Positions 1 through 6,436 of a stretch of 12,437 nt of DNA are shown one piece after another (within the stretch, counting starts at the first letter, position 1; every line of letters starts with the position of its first letter). The notes under the pieces were generated by a model, which had not been told where the DNA came from, ran no database searches, and saw only the letters and a list, made by a program, of their open reading frames with translations. Made by a program: the position numbers and the translations under genes. The stretch is taken from NCBI GenBank assembly GCA_023488865.1, contig JAMDDG010000376.1, forward strand, positions 1 to 12,437, given 5' to 3'. The DNA is from Bacteroidota bacterium. GTDB lineage: Bacteria > Bacteroidota > Bacteroidia > Bacteroidales > Prolixibacteraceae.

Positions 1-22
1 GGTTGAGTTTTGAAGTTTTTTG

Positions 23-44
23 CTCTTTTCAAAGAAGAAAAGAG
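23..44. other. AT-rich perfect hairpin upstream of the first tRNA
   Basis: CTCTTTTC (23-30) and GAAAAGAG (37-44) are perfect 8-bp inverted arms around a 6-nt loop, ending 8 nt before tRNA-Glu copy 1. No T-run follows on either strand, so it is not a canonical intrinsic terminator. It could be a processing or leader hairpin in the tRNA precursor, or chance in an A/T-rich stretch. The structure is seen in the sequence; its role is unknown. Confidence 0.35.
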
Positions 45-52
45 ATTCAGAT

Positions 53-124
53 GGTCCGTTCATCTAAGGGTTAGGATTCAAGATTTTCATTCTTGCCATA
101 GGGGTTCGAATCCCCTACGGACTA
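53..124 (+). tRNA. tRNA-Glu (anticodon UUC), copy 1
   Basis: This 72-nt sequence folds as a cloverleaf and decodes GAA/GAG glutamate codons. The acceptor stem is GGTCCGT (53-59) with ACGGACT (117-123). The anticodon stem is CAAGA (79-83) with TCTTG (91-95), and the loop TTTTCAT puts TTC at 86-88. The T arm is AGGGG-TTCGAAT-CCCCT. The D arm resembles tRNA-Glu, with T8 and C9. The discriminator is A124 and CCA is not encoded, so the CCA-adding enzyme must complete the 3' end. The first acceptor pair is G53 with T123, a G-U wobble. Copy 2 lies 91 nt downstream and differs at one base pair only. Confidence 0.97.
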
Positions 125-158
125 CTAGCAGGATATAGCTTTTAATTTTTCGGCAAAA

Positions 159-189
159 TTGTGCCGTAACAAAAAAAGTGTTAATTTTA
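159..189 (+). promoter_or_regulatory. Possible promoter for the second tRNA-Glu
   Basis: TTG at 159-161 lies 20 nt before TAATTTTA (182-189), which matches 7 of 8 positions of the Bacteroidota -7 element TAnnTTTG. The spacing suits the usual -33/-7 arrangement, and a transcript would begin some 15-20 nt before the tRNA at 216. The final G is missing and the region is A/T-rich, so the match could be chance; read-through from an upstream tRNA promoter is the alternative. Confidence 0.3.
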
Positions 190-215
190 CGACCCCAAAC
201 AGGGAAGTTACAGAT

Positions 216-287
216 GGTCTGTTCATCTAAGGGTTAGGATTCAAGATTTTCATTCTTGCCATAGGGGTTCGAATCCCCTACAGACTA
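216..287 (+). tRNA. tRNA-Glu (anticodon UUC), copy 2
   Basis: This is a second 72-nt tRNA-Glu with the same D, anticodon and T arms as copy 1 and anticodon TTC at 249-251. Its acceptor stem is GGTCTGT (216-222) with ACAGACT (280-286). Compared with copy 1, the fifth pair has changed from C-G to T-A by matching changes on both sides, so the stem is intact. The discriminator is A287 and CCA is not encoded. rpsT starts 32 nt after it, so the tRNA and rpsT may be co-transcribed and separated by tRNA processing. Confidence 0.97.
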
Positions 288-319
288 CATTAATTATTTG
301 ACATAGAAATTTTTAAACA

Positions 320-571
320 ATGGCAAACCATAAGTCGTCTATCAAAAGAGCAAAACAGAGTGAAGTTCACCGTCTTCACAACAAGTATTATTCAAAATCT
401 ACCCGGAACGCCGTTCGTGAATTGCGTTTAACTACTGAAAAAGAAAAAGCTGCAGAGCTGCTTCCCAAAGTAGTAGGTATGTTGGATAAACTGGCTAAAA
501 CCAATGTGATCCACAAAAACAAAGCGTCAAACCTGAAATCAAGCTTGACGCTGCACGTCAACGCACTTTAA
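320..571 (+). CDS. rpsT: 30S ribosomal protein S20
   Basis: This 83-residue, Lys/Arg-rich, helical protein is S20 (bS20), a primary 16S rRNA-binding protein of the small ribosomal subunit. Recognition rests on the N-terminal MANHKSSIKRAKQSEVHR and the C-terminal pattern IHKNKASNLKSSL, both typical of the family, and the length is usual for it. The ATG at 320 follows an A/T-rich stretch (TTTTTAAACA) with no Shine-Dalgarno sequence, as is common in Bacteroidota. The gene sits just after two tRNA-Glu genes and ends at an intrinsic terminator, so the tRNA-rpsT block is probably one transcription unit. No convincing promoter is visible in the 32 nt between tRNA copy 2 and the start codon. Confidence 0.98.
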   Translation: MANHKSSIKRAKQSEVHRLHNKYYSKSTRNAVRELRLTTEKEKAAELLPKVVGMLDKLAKTNVIHKNKASNLKSSLTLHVNAL

Positions 572-596
572 TTAGTTCAAACAATATTAAGTCGAT

Positions 597-624
597 AGGG
601 TGCCCAAATTGGGTGCCCTTTTTT
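597..624 (+). terminator. Intrinsic terminator after rpsT
   Basis: The hairpin pairs AGGGTGCCC (597-605) with GGGTGCCCT (611-619) around loop AAATT, followed by a T-run through 624. The nine pairs include two adjacent G-U wobbles, so the two arms read as the same sequence, GGGTGCCC. On the minus strand those wobbles would become C-A mismatches, so this terminator should work in the rpsT direction only. It lies 25 nt after the rpsT stop. Confidence 0.9.
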
Positions 625-712
625 GTGCTTTATTTTCGCTTTTCTCCAAATTTTGTTGTAACTTGAGGTTGAAGACTGGACCGTTCAACCACCCGGCCAT
701 CCTTTTAAGATC

Positions 713-1408
713 ATGGGTAATTATGGAAAACTTGGCATCAAAGCGTGGGCAGTTGAGGATCGCCCAAGGGAAAAAATGATCAACAGGGGAATCTCCTCCC
801 TAACGGATGCTGAATTAATTGCCATCCTCATCACGAGCGGCAACAGCAAAGAATCGGCTGTTGAGTTATCCCGCAGGATCATGGACTCCGTCCACCATAA
901 CTTGCACGAGTTAGGCAAACTGAATTGCGATGAACTGAAGCGGTTCAGGGGCATTGGGGAAGCCAAGGCCATTACACTGATCGCAGCCATGGAGCTTGGC
1001 AGGAGAAGAAACCAATCGCAAGCCTTAGAGAAAGCGCAGATCAGGGAAAGCAAAGATGCAGCCAATTATCTTCGCCCTGAGATTGGCGATCTCGCTTACG
1101 AGGAGTTTTGGGTCCTTTTTCTCAACCGACAGAACAAAGTAATCGACAAACAAAAGCTAAGCCAGGGTGGAATGACCGGTACGGTCATCGATGTACGTCT
1201 CGTGATGAAATTAGCCTTGGAGAAACATGCTATCTCTTTGATATTCTGCCACAATCATCCATCCGGAAACCTTGAACCCAGCGATGCAGACAAAAAAATT
1301 ACCCGGCAGTTGAAAGAGGCGGCAGCCCTGATGGAGATTCCGGTAATTGATCATTTAATCGTAACCCAATCTGGATTTTTTAGTTTTGCTGATGAGGGGA
1401 TGTTGTAA
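713..1408 (+). CDS. radC: RadC family JAMM/MPN-domain protein
   Basis: The 231-residue protein has the full RadC layout. An N-terminal segment carries EDRPREK and a LTDAELIAIL motif. A helix-hairpin-helix follows at about 75-98 (RFRGIGEAKAITL), then a C-terminal MPN/JAMM metal-binding domain. The metal-site residues are visible as H180-N-H182-P-S-G with S190 and D193, and a candidate catalytic Glu lies at 130-131 (YEEFWVLFLN). The family was named for DNA repair, but its function is disputed: radC was shown not to account for the original E. coli repair phenotype. A role on DNA is inferred from the HhH domain. A weak promoter candidate lies at 622-655 (TTTG, 22 nt, AAATTTTG). The next gene, upp, starts 42 nt downstream. 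Confidence 0.95.
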   Translation: MGNYGKLGIKAWAVEDRPREKMINRGISSLTDAELIAILITSGNSKESAVELSRRIMDSVHHNLHELGKLNCDELKRFRGIGEAKAITLIAAMELGRRRNQSQALEKAQIRESKDAANYLRPEIGDLAYEEFWVLFLNRQNKVIDKQKLSQGGMTGTVIDVRLVMKLALEKHAISLIFCHNHPSGNLEPSDADKKITRQLKEAAALMEIPVIDHLIVTQSGFFSFADEGML

Positions 1409-1450
1409 TTATTAAAAAGATATTTTTCTTATTTTAGCCAAAAATCTCTC

Positions 1451-2134
1451 ATGGTACACATACTGGGTGACGGTAATTCCCTCTTCAACCAATACCTCTC
1501 TGAAATACGCGACGAAGTAATTCAAAAAGATCCCCTCCGGTTCAGAAAAAATCTCGAGCGGATTGGCGAAATTTTTGCATACGAGATCAGCAAAGAACTC
1601 CCTTACAAACTCAAAGAAGTGACCACATCCCTTGGAGTTGCCAAAATGAGGGTGCTCGAACAACAGCCTGTTTTGGCAACTATTTTGAGGGCCGGATTGC
1701 CCCTGCACCAGGGATTGTTAAACTGTTTCGACCAGGCTGAAAACTGTTTTATCTCCGCCTACCGTAAATACGATCCTAATGGTAATTTTCATATTGATTT
1801 TCAATATATTGCATCACCCCTCCTCGACAATAAAATAGTAATTCTTTCTGATCCGATGCTCGCAACCGGCTCTTCCATGGAGGTTGGTTATCATGCCCTG
1901 CTCGAAAAGGGGGAACCGAAACACATTCATTTGGTTTCGTTGATTGCCAGCAGACAAGGGATCGATTACATTCAAAGCAAATTGCCCAACGACCTGGTAA
2001 CCATCTGGGTAGGGGCCATCGATCCGGAGATGACGCCAAAATCTTACATCGTTCCTGGGTTGGGAGACGCCGGCGATTTGGCATACGGCTCAAAAATTGA
2101 CTCCAAAGAGATTGTCCCTCATCCTCACTTTTAG
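1451..2134 (+). CDS. upp: Uracil phosphoribosyltransferase
   Basis: This cytosolic pyrimidine-salvage enzyme makes UMP and diphosphate from uracil and PRPP. The 227-residue sequence has the PRPP-binding loop SDPMLATGSS at 133-142, an upstream ILRAGLPL segment at 78-85, and the uracil-binding loop GLGDAGDLAYG at 203-213, which separates Upp from other phosphoribosyltransferases. It is slightly longer than E. coli Upp because of an N-terminal extension and a short C-terminal tail (IVPHPHF). The ATG at 1451 is the natural start, and the A/T-rich 42 nt before it contain only poor -7-like matches. It ends 10 bp from the convergent folK stop codon, with no clear terminator between them. Confidence 0.95.
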   Translation: MVHILGDGNSLFNQYLSEIRDEVIQKDPLRFRKNLERIGEIFAYEISKELPYKLKEVTTSLGVAKMRVLEQQPVLATILRAGLPLHQGLLNCFDQAENCFISAYRKYDPNGNFHIDFQYIASPLLDNKIVILSDPMLATGSSMEVGYHALLEKGEPKHIHLVSLIASRQGIDYIQSKLPNDLVTIWVGAIDPEMTPKSYIVPGLGDAGDLAYGSKIDSKEIVPHPHF

Positions 2135-2144
2135 CAGGAGGAAG

Positions 2145-2633
2145 TTAATTTTCAGTAAAAAGCCAGACCTTTGAGGTGTCGTTGCACTTTTGCAACATCC
2201 CGGTTACGGTCATTCCTGTAACCGGATCTTTCAAGTTGGGAGCTATTTCGGCTAACGGAACAAGAACAAATTTCCGTTTGGCAATCCTCGGATGAGGAAT
2301 AGTTAACCCACTGCTGTTGATTACCTGGGAACCGTAATAGAGCAGATCAATATCAATGGTTCTGGGTTCATATCCTTCCCTGTTTCTGACGCGTCCTAAT
2401 TGACTCTCAATTTGTTGCGTATGCAGGAGGACCTCGAAAGGTGACAATGGTGTTTCGATTATAATCACCTGATTTAGAAAAAGTTCAGACTCAAAACCCC
2501 ACGATTCGCTTTCGTACAGTGAAGAAATTGCTTTTTGTGGCCCAATCTCACTGTTTAACAATTTGATTGCACTGGAAAAAATTTCCGGTCTGTTCCCCCT
2601 ATTTCCACCTAAAATGAGATAAACTAACGACAT
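2145..2633 (-). CDS. folK: 2-amino-4-hydroxy-6-hydroxymethyldihydropteridine pyrophosphokinase (HPPK)
   Basis: HPPK transfers pyrophosphate from ATP to 6-hydroxymethyl-7,8-dihydropterin, the step before dihydropteroate synthase in folate synthesis. The 162-residue protein is a typical stand-alone HPPK. It starts with LILGGNRGNR, has SSLYESESWGF and FLNQVI for the pterin site, and carries the signature YEPRTIDIDLLYYG at 88-101, in which D94 and D96 match the magnesium-binding aspartates of E. coli HPPK. IPHPRIAKRKFVLVPLAEI follows at 112-130. No DHNA or DHPS domain is fused. The gene is alone on the minus strand, divergent from sppA across 86 bp and convergent with upp. No strong minus-strand promoter element stood out in that 86 bp. 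Confidence 0.96.
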   Translation of the reverse strand: MSLVYLILGGNRGNRPEIFSSAIKLLNSEIGPQKAISSLYESESWGFESELFLNQVIIIETPLSPFEVLLHTQQIESQLGRVRNREGYEPRTIDIDLLYYGSQVINSSGLTIPHPRIAKRKFVLVPLAEIAPNLKDPVTGMTVTGMLQKCNDTSKVWLFTEN

Positions 2634-2639
2634 AGTGCG

Positions 2640-2647
2640 TATCTTTG
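2640..2647 (+). promoter_or_regulatory. Candidate -7 promoter element for sppA-lpxK-punA
   Basis: TATCTTTG matches the Bacteroidota -7 consensus TAnnTTTG at every fixed position. It lies in the folK/sppA divergent gap, 72 nt before the sppA ATG. A start near 2653 would give a leader of about 65 nt. No TTTG or TTG stands at the expected distance upstream, so the -33 part is missing or degenerate. Confidence 0.4.
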
Positions 2648-2719
2648 TAACAATCGCGGTTGTATTGAGACTACCTATATGTAGGATCGATAAAATTATA
2701 ATTAAAAATTAATCCGGAC

Positions 2720-4501
2720 ATGAAATTTTTTTGGAAAGCTTTTTTTGCTTCGCTCGCTGCCATTGTTGTGGCAACCCTCCTCTTCATTGTTATCATTGCA
2801 GGTTTAGTCTCTTCATTGGCAGTCATAAGCGAACAGCCGATTACAGTCAAGGAGCATTCTTTGCTAATTTTAAAATTGGATAACCGGATAGTTGAGCGGA
2901 AATCTACCAACCCATTCGAGGATATTGAGATTCCGGGAATGGAGAAATCTAGCACGACTGGATTAAACCAAATTTTTCATGCCATTCACCAAGCCAAAAA
3001 TGATGATAAAATCAAGGGTATTTACCTCGAATTGTCAGAAATAAGCGCAGGATACGCTACCGCGGATGAGATTAGAAATGCATTGATCGATTTCAAAAAA
3101 AGCGGAAAATTCATCTATGCCTATTCGGATGCAATTTCACAAAAGGCCTATTATCTGGCTTCCGTAGCGGATAGTTTGATGTTGAACCCTGCCGGGATGT
3201 TCGATTTCAGGGGACTGAGCGCTGAGCATACTTTTTTCAAAAAAGCTTTAGACAAGTTTGGTATTGAAGTGCAGATTGTTCGTGGAAAAGACAACAAATT
3301 TAAGTCGGCTGTCGAACCTTTTATGTTTGATAAGATGAGCCAGGCCAACAAGGAGCAAACTACGCTTTACCTGGCAACCATCTGGAACCATCTTTTGAAG
3401 GGGATCTCCTCGGCCCGAAAAATTTCTATTGACAACCTGAATGAATATGCCAATTCGGTGATGACCTTTCGTACCGCCGAAACAGCCAGGAATAGTCATT
3501 TCTTCGATAACCTTAAATACCGTGATCAGGTATTATCCGACCTCAGGTTGTTAGCCGGTTTAAAGGAGAATGCAGAAATTCCGATTGTTACAGTTTCAGA
3601 ATACGATAAAATTTCGACAGGAGCAAAAGCTAAGGCGTTGATTAAAAATAAGATAGCTGTAGTATATGCAGAAGGTGAGATTGATACCGGCTCCGGAAAT
3701 AGTTCGCATGATATAAATTCAAAAGATCTTTCAGAAGGGATACGCGAGGCCCGTATTGACACTACCGTGAAAGCTATCGTCTTGAGGGTTAACTCCCCGG
3801 GTGGATCTGCTTTTGGATCTGAAGTAATTTGGAGAGAGGTCAAACTGGCACAAGCGGTAAAACCTGTTATCGTCTCAATGGGCGATTATGCAGCGTCCGG
3901 CGGGTACTATATATCTTCTCCTGCAGCGGTAATTATTGCCAATCCGACCACCATAACCGGTTCAATCGGGGTGTTTGGCACTATTCCCAATTTCAGTGAT
4001 TTACTGAATAATAAAATAGGGATCACATTCGACGGGGTAAAGACCAATGAACATAGTGACATGCCTTCCGTCACCAGAAAAATGACGCCTTTTGAAACAA
4101 ACCTGATGCAAAGTTATGTTGAGAATACCTACGGGACTTTTTTGTCGCATGTTGCTGACGGACGAAAGATGACAGCGGCCGGAGTTGACTCAATTGGACA
4201 GGGACGAGTCTGGAGCGGTGTTAATGCCAAGAATATTCATTTGATCGATGATTTCGGCGGTTTGAAAGAGGCGCTTAAAATTGCTGCTGATAAAGCCGGG
4301 ATTGCCGAATACCGTATCAAAGAGTTGCCTAAGCTAAAAGATCCTTTTTCCGAACTGCTGAAGAATTTTTCGGTCCGTATGCAAAATAAGGTGATGGAGT
4401 CGATGATGGGAACTTCCTACAATTATTGGAAAAACTTATCAAGGGAAGCCAATGCAAAAGGGATTTATGCCCGTATGCCATTTAATCTTGAAATTAATTA
4501 G
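2720..4501 (+). CDS. sppA: Signal peptide peptidase SppA, 67-kDa type
   Basis: SppA is a membrane-anchored serine protease that degrades signal peptides after cleavage from preproteins. The 593-residue length fits the long form with two tandem ClpP/crotonase-like domains. One N-terminal membrane segment spans about residues 7-30. The N-terminal half carries the likely catalytic Lys142 in SQKAYYLAS, and the C-terminal half carries nucleophile Ser393 in GDYAASGGYYI, preceded by NSPGGSAFGSE (358-368) and followed by TGSIGVFG (413-420). This is the usual Lys/Ser dyad split between the two halves. The ATG at 2720 follows a candidate promoter in the folK/sppA gap. The stop is 5 bp before the lpxK start, so sppA is probably the first gene of an envelope and salvage operon. 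Confidence 0.95.
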   Translation: MKFFWKAFFASLAAIVVATLLFIVIIAGLVSSLAVISEQPITVKEHSLLILKLDNRIVERKSTNPFEDIEIPGMEKSSTTGLNQIFHAIHQAKNDDKIKGIYLELSEISAGYATADEIRNALIDFKKSGKFIYAYSDAISQKAYYLASVADSLMLNPAGMFDFRGLSAEHTFFKKALDKFGIEVQIVRGKDNKFKSAVEPFMFDKMSQANKEQTTLYLATIWNHLLKGISSARKISIDNLNEYANSVMTFRTAETARNSHFFDNLKYRDQVLSDLRLLAGLKENAEIPIVTVSEYDKISTGAKAKALIKNKIAVVYAEGEIDTGSGNSSHDINSKDLSEGIREARIDTTVKAIVLRVNSPGGSAFGSEVIWREVKLAQAVKPVIVSMGDYAASGGYYISSPAAVIIANPTTITGSIGVFGTIPNFSDLLNNKIGITFDGVKTNEHSDMPSVTRKMTPFETNLMQSYVENTYGTFLSHVADGRKMTAAGVDSIGQGRVWSGVNAKNIHLIDDFGGLKEALKIAADKAGIAEYRIKELPKLKDPFSELLKNFSVRMQNKVMESMMGTSYNYWKNLSREANAKGIYARMPFNLEIN

Positions 4502-4506
4502 CCGTT

Positions 4507-5604
4507 TTGAAGAAATTTGTACTTTTTCTTTTCTCGTTGGTTTACGGAATGGTGGTTAATTTCCGTAATACACTCTTCAATCTGAATATTCTCAGGAGCA
4601 GGGAGTTTGAGGTACCGATCATCTCGATTGGCAATATCACGGTAGGGGGAACCGGGAAAACACCCCATACGGAATATTTGATCCAACTTCTGGGCAAAAA
4701 GTTCAATATAGCCGTGTTGAGCCGCGGTTACAAGCGTAAAACCAAAGGATTTATGTTCGTCGAGACCAGCTCTACCAGCAAGCAGGTTGGGGACGAACCG
4801 TTGCAAATAAAGACGAAATTTCCGTCAATTATGGTTGCCGTTGATGAAAAGAGGGTGCGTGGAGTGGAGAAGATTTTGGAAATCAGCGAAAAAAGACCGG
4901 ATGTTATTATTCTGGACGATGCTTTCCAACACCGGTATATCACACCTTCGATCAATATTCTGCTGGTAGATTTTTCACGAATGATCACAGAGGATAGTTT
5001 GCTTCCCCTGGGCCGTTTGAGGGAGCCGGCTTCCAACCGTGACCGCGCAAACATCATCATTGTGACCAAGTGCCCAAAGGAGATCAGACCGATTGATGAG
5101 CGGATTATTACCAAAGATCTTCATATCTGGCCTTACCAGGATTTGTTTTTTTCGCATCTGAAATATGGTGAATTAACTCCGCTTTTCCCTGAAAAGGTGA
5201 CAGGGCAGAAACCATGTTTAGATGGAGAGATTGGGATCCTTCTTTTGACCGGGATTGCCAATCCTCAACCATTGAAAGATAAACTATTAAAAACCACAAG
5301 ATCTGTCGTGTCCGCAGAATTTCCTGATCATTATTCTTTTACTCTTGAGGATATGGAAAAGGTGGCCGGTCAGTTTGAGGCGATGACAGAAGCAAAGAAA
5401 ATAATCGTAACAACTGAAAAAGATACTTTCCGCATCCTTGAACTTGAGAATTTGCCGGATGTAATTGCTTTGAATTTATATTATATTCCGATTGAAGTGA
5501 GGTTCATCAATCAAACAGAGAACGATTTTGATAAGAAAATAATGAAATATGTTGGAGAAAATAAAAGCAACTTCGAGCTACATTCTCGAAAGAACAAAGT
5601 TTAA
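4507..5604 (+). CDS. lpxK: Tetraacyldisaccharide 4'-kinase (lipid A 4'-kinase)
   Basis: LpxK phosphorylates the 4' position of the tetraacyldisaccharide 1-phosphate to make lipid IVA, at the inner face of the cytoplasmic membrane. The 365-residue sequence has an N-terminal hydrophobic helix (about 4-17), the P-loop GGTGKT at 47-52, LSRGYKR at 71-77, GDEP at 95-98, the paired aspartates of LDDAFQH at 136-142, and PLGRLREP at 167-174, all expected of LpxK. The start is a TTG at 4507. The first in-frame ATG is residue 15, which would remove the conserved N-terminal helix (FLFSLVYGMVV), so TTG is preferred. Translation is probably coupled to sppA (5-bp gap). The 3' end overlaps punA by 56 nt. Confidence 0.95.
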   Translation: MKKFVLFLFSLVYGMVVNFRNTLFNLNILRSREFEVPIISIGNITVGGTGKTPHTEYLIQLLGKKFNIAVLSRGYKRKTKGFMFVETSSTSKQVGDEPLQIKTKFPSIMVAVDEKRVRGVEKILEISEKRPDVIILDDAFQHRYITPSINILLVDFSRMITEDSLLPLGRLREPASNRDRANIIIVTKCPKEIRPIDERIITKDLHIWPYQDLFFSHLKYGELTPLFPEKVTGQKPCLDGEIGILLLTGIANPQPLKDKLLKTTRSVVSAEFPDHYSFTLEDMEKVAGQFEAMTEAKKIIVTTEKDTFRILELENLPDVIALNLYYIPIEVRFINQTENDFDKKIMKYVGENKSNFELHSRKNKV

Positions 5605-6361
5605 ATCTGAGGTAGCCATCATTCTTGGAACTGGACTGGGTGGCCTGGTTAAAGAGATCGATATAGAATTTGCCATACCTTATTCCGAAATCCCCAATTT
5701 CCCGGTTTCTACGGTAGAAGGACACAAGGGACAGTTGATTTTTGGTACATTGGGCGGGAAAAAAGTGATTGCCATGCAAGGCCGGTTCCACTATTATGAA
5801 GGTTACAGCATGAAAGAGCTAACCTTCCCTGTCAGGGTAATGAAAGCGATGGGCATCAAGACGCTCTTTGTCTCCAATGCCAGCGGCGGCTTGAACCCAA
5901 AATATAAAGTAGGCGATGTGATGATGATCAACGATCATATCAATATGTTCGGTGACCATCCGCTGTTAGGGCCTAATGTAAATGAGCTGGGCCCCAGGTT
6001 TCCGGATATGAGCCAGCCCTATAACCTCCACCTTCGTAACCTTGCACTGAAAATTGCCTTACAAAACCGGATTGATTTGAAAGAAGGGGTTTACGTTGGC
6101 GTATCCGGGCCCACTTTTGAAACGCCTGCCGAATACAAAATGTATAGAATCCTGGGTGGTGATGCGATTGGTATGTCGACGGTCCCGGAAGTGATCGTTG
6201 CCCGGCACATGGATATCGCCGTTTTTGGTATTTCCATCATTACTGACAGTGGCGTCCCCGGCGAGATTGTTGAAATTTCGCACGAAGAAGTTCAGGCCGT
6301 AGCCATGCAGGCCGAACCTAAAATGAGCCTGATTATCCGCGAACTGATTGCCTCTTTGTAA
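5549..6361 (+). CDS. punA: Purine nucleoside phosphorylase (trimeric PNP family)
   Basis: This enzyme performs phosphorolysis of purine nucleosides in salvage, giving free base and (deoxy)ribose 1-phosphate. The 270 residues match the trimeric PNP/MTAP family: ILGTGLGGL (25-33), phosphate-site GRFHYYEGY (78-86, with R79 and H81), SNASGGLNPKYKVGD (109-123), the purine-site GPTFETPAEY (187-196, E191 equivalent to human E201), GMSTVPEVIVARH (208-220), and ISIITD (228-233). The position of human Asn243 is Asp233, with a constant offset of 10 from E191 through D233. That residue affects base preference in this family, so substrates may not be limited to inosine and guanosine. The ATG at 5549 lies inside lpxK. 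A later start would lose the usual N-terminal helix (MLEKIKATSSYILERTKF). Confidence 0.95.
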   Translation: MLEKIKATSSYILERTKFKSEVAIILGTGLGGLVKEIDIEFAIPYSEIPNFPVSTVEGHKGQLIFGTLGGKKVIAMQGRFHYYEGYSMKELTFPVRVMKAMGIKTLFVSNASGGLNPKYKVGDVMMINDHINMFGDHPLLGPNVNELGPRFPDMSQPYNLHLRNLALKIALQNRIDLKEGVYVGVSGPTFETPAEYKMYRILGGDAIGMSTVPEVIVARHMDIAVFGISIITDSGVPGEIVEISHEEVQAVAMQAEPKMSLIIRELIASL

Positions 6362-6375
6362 TCAATAAAAAGTAT

Positions 6376-6411
6376 AAAAAGGAAGAGGTTGCTTGTGTGG
6401 CAACCTCTTCC
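6376..6411 (-). terminator. Intrinsic terminator for ettA, possibly shared with punA
   Basis: GGAAGAGGTTGC (6381-6392) and GCAACCTCTTCC (6400-6411) form a perfect 12-bp stem with a 7-nt loop. Read on the minus strand, the stem is followed directly by TTTTT (6380-6376) and then by another TTTTT after TATAC, a textbook terminator 25 nt past the ettA stop. On the plus strand no T-run follows, so it may act for punA only as a 3'-end stabilising hairpin, or not at all. Confidence 0.88.
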
Positions 6412-6436
6412 GAATCTGATTCAACGCTCATTGTTT

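Larger units (their letters stand above)
48..288 (+). repeat. Tandem duplication of a tRNA-Glu unit (48-125 and 211-288)
   Basis: Two 78-bp units run from CAGAT just before the mature tRNA to AC after its acceptor stem. They are identical except at two positions, C57 versus T220 and G119 versus A282, which pair with each other in the acceptor stem. The 85-bp spacer (126-210) is unrelated sequence. It contains a short hairpin, CGGCA (151-155) with TGCCG (162-166). This looks like a local gene duplication that has been kept functional or homogenised by gene conversion. Confidence 0.9.

Noticed and set aside
151..166. CGGCA / TGCCG hairpin between the tRNA genes as a terminator
   Set aside because: The stem is only 5 bp and is followed by TAACAAAAAAA on the plus strand, with an imperfect T-run on the minus strand. 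It is not convincing in either direction.
545..561. TTGACG / CGTCAA inverted repeat at the end of rpsT
   Set aside because: It lies in coding sequence with no T-run, and the real terminator is at 597-624. Probably chance.
1412..1708. Minus-strand open frame of 98 codons opposite upp, and similar long antisense frames opposite radC, sppA, lpxK and mltD
   Set aside because: Each lies opposite a well-supported gene, has no recognisable motif and has unlikely composition. They are shadows of the real genes.
2119..2142. TCCTC / GAGGA arms near the upp stop as a shared terminator
   Set aside because: Five base pairs with a loop of over ten bases and no adjacent T-run; too weak to call.
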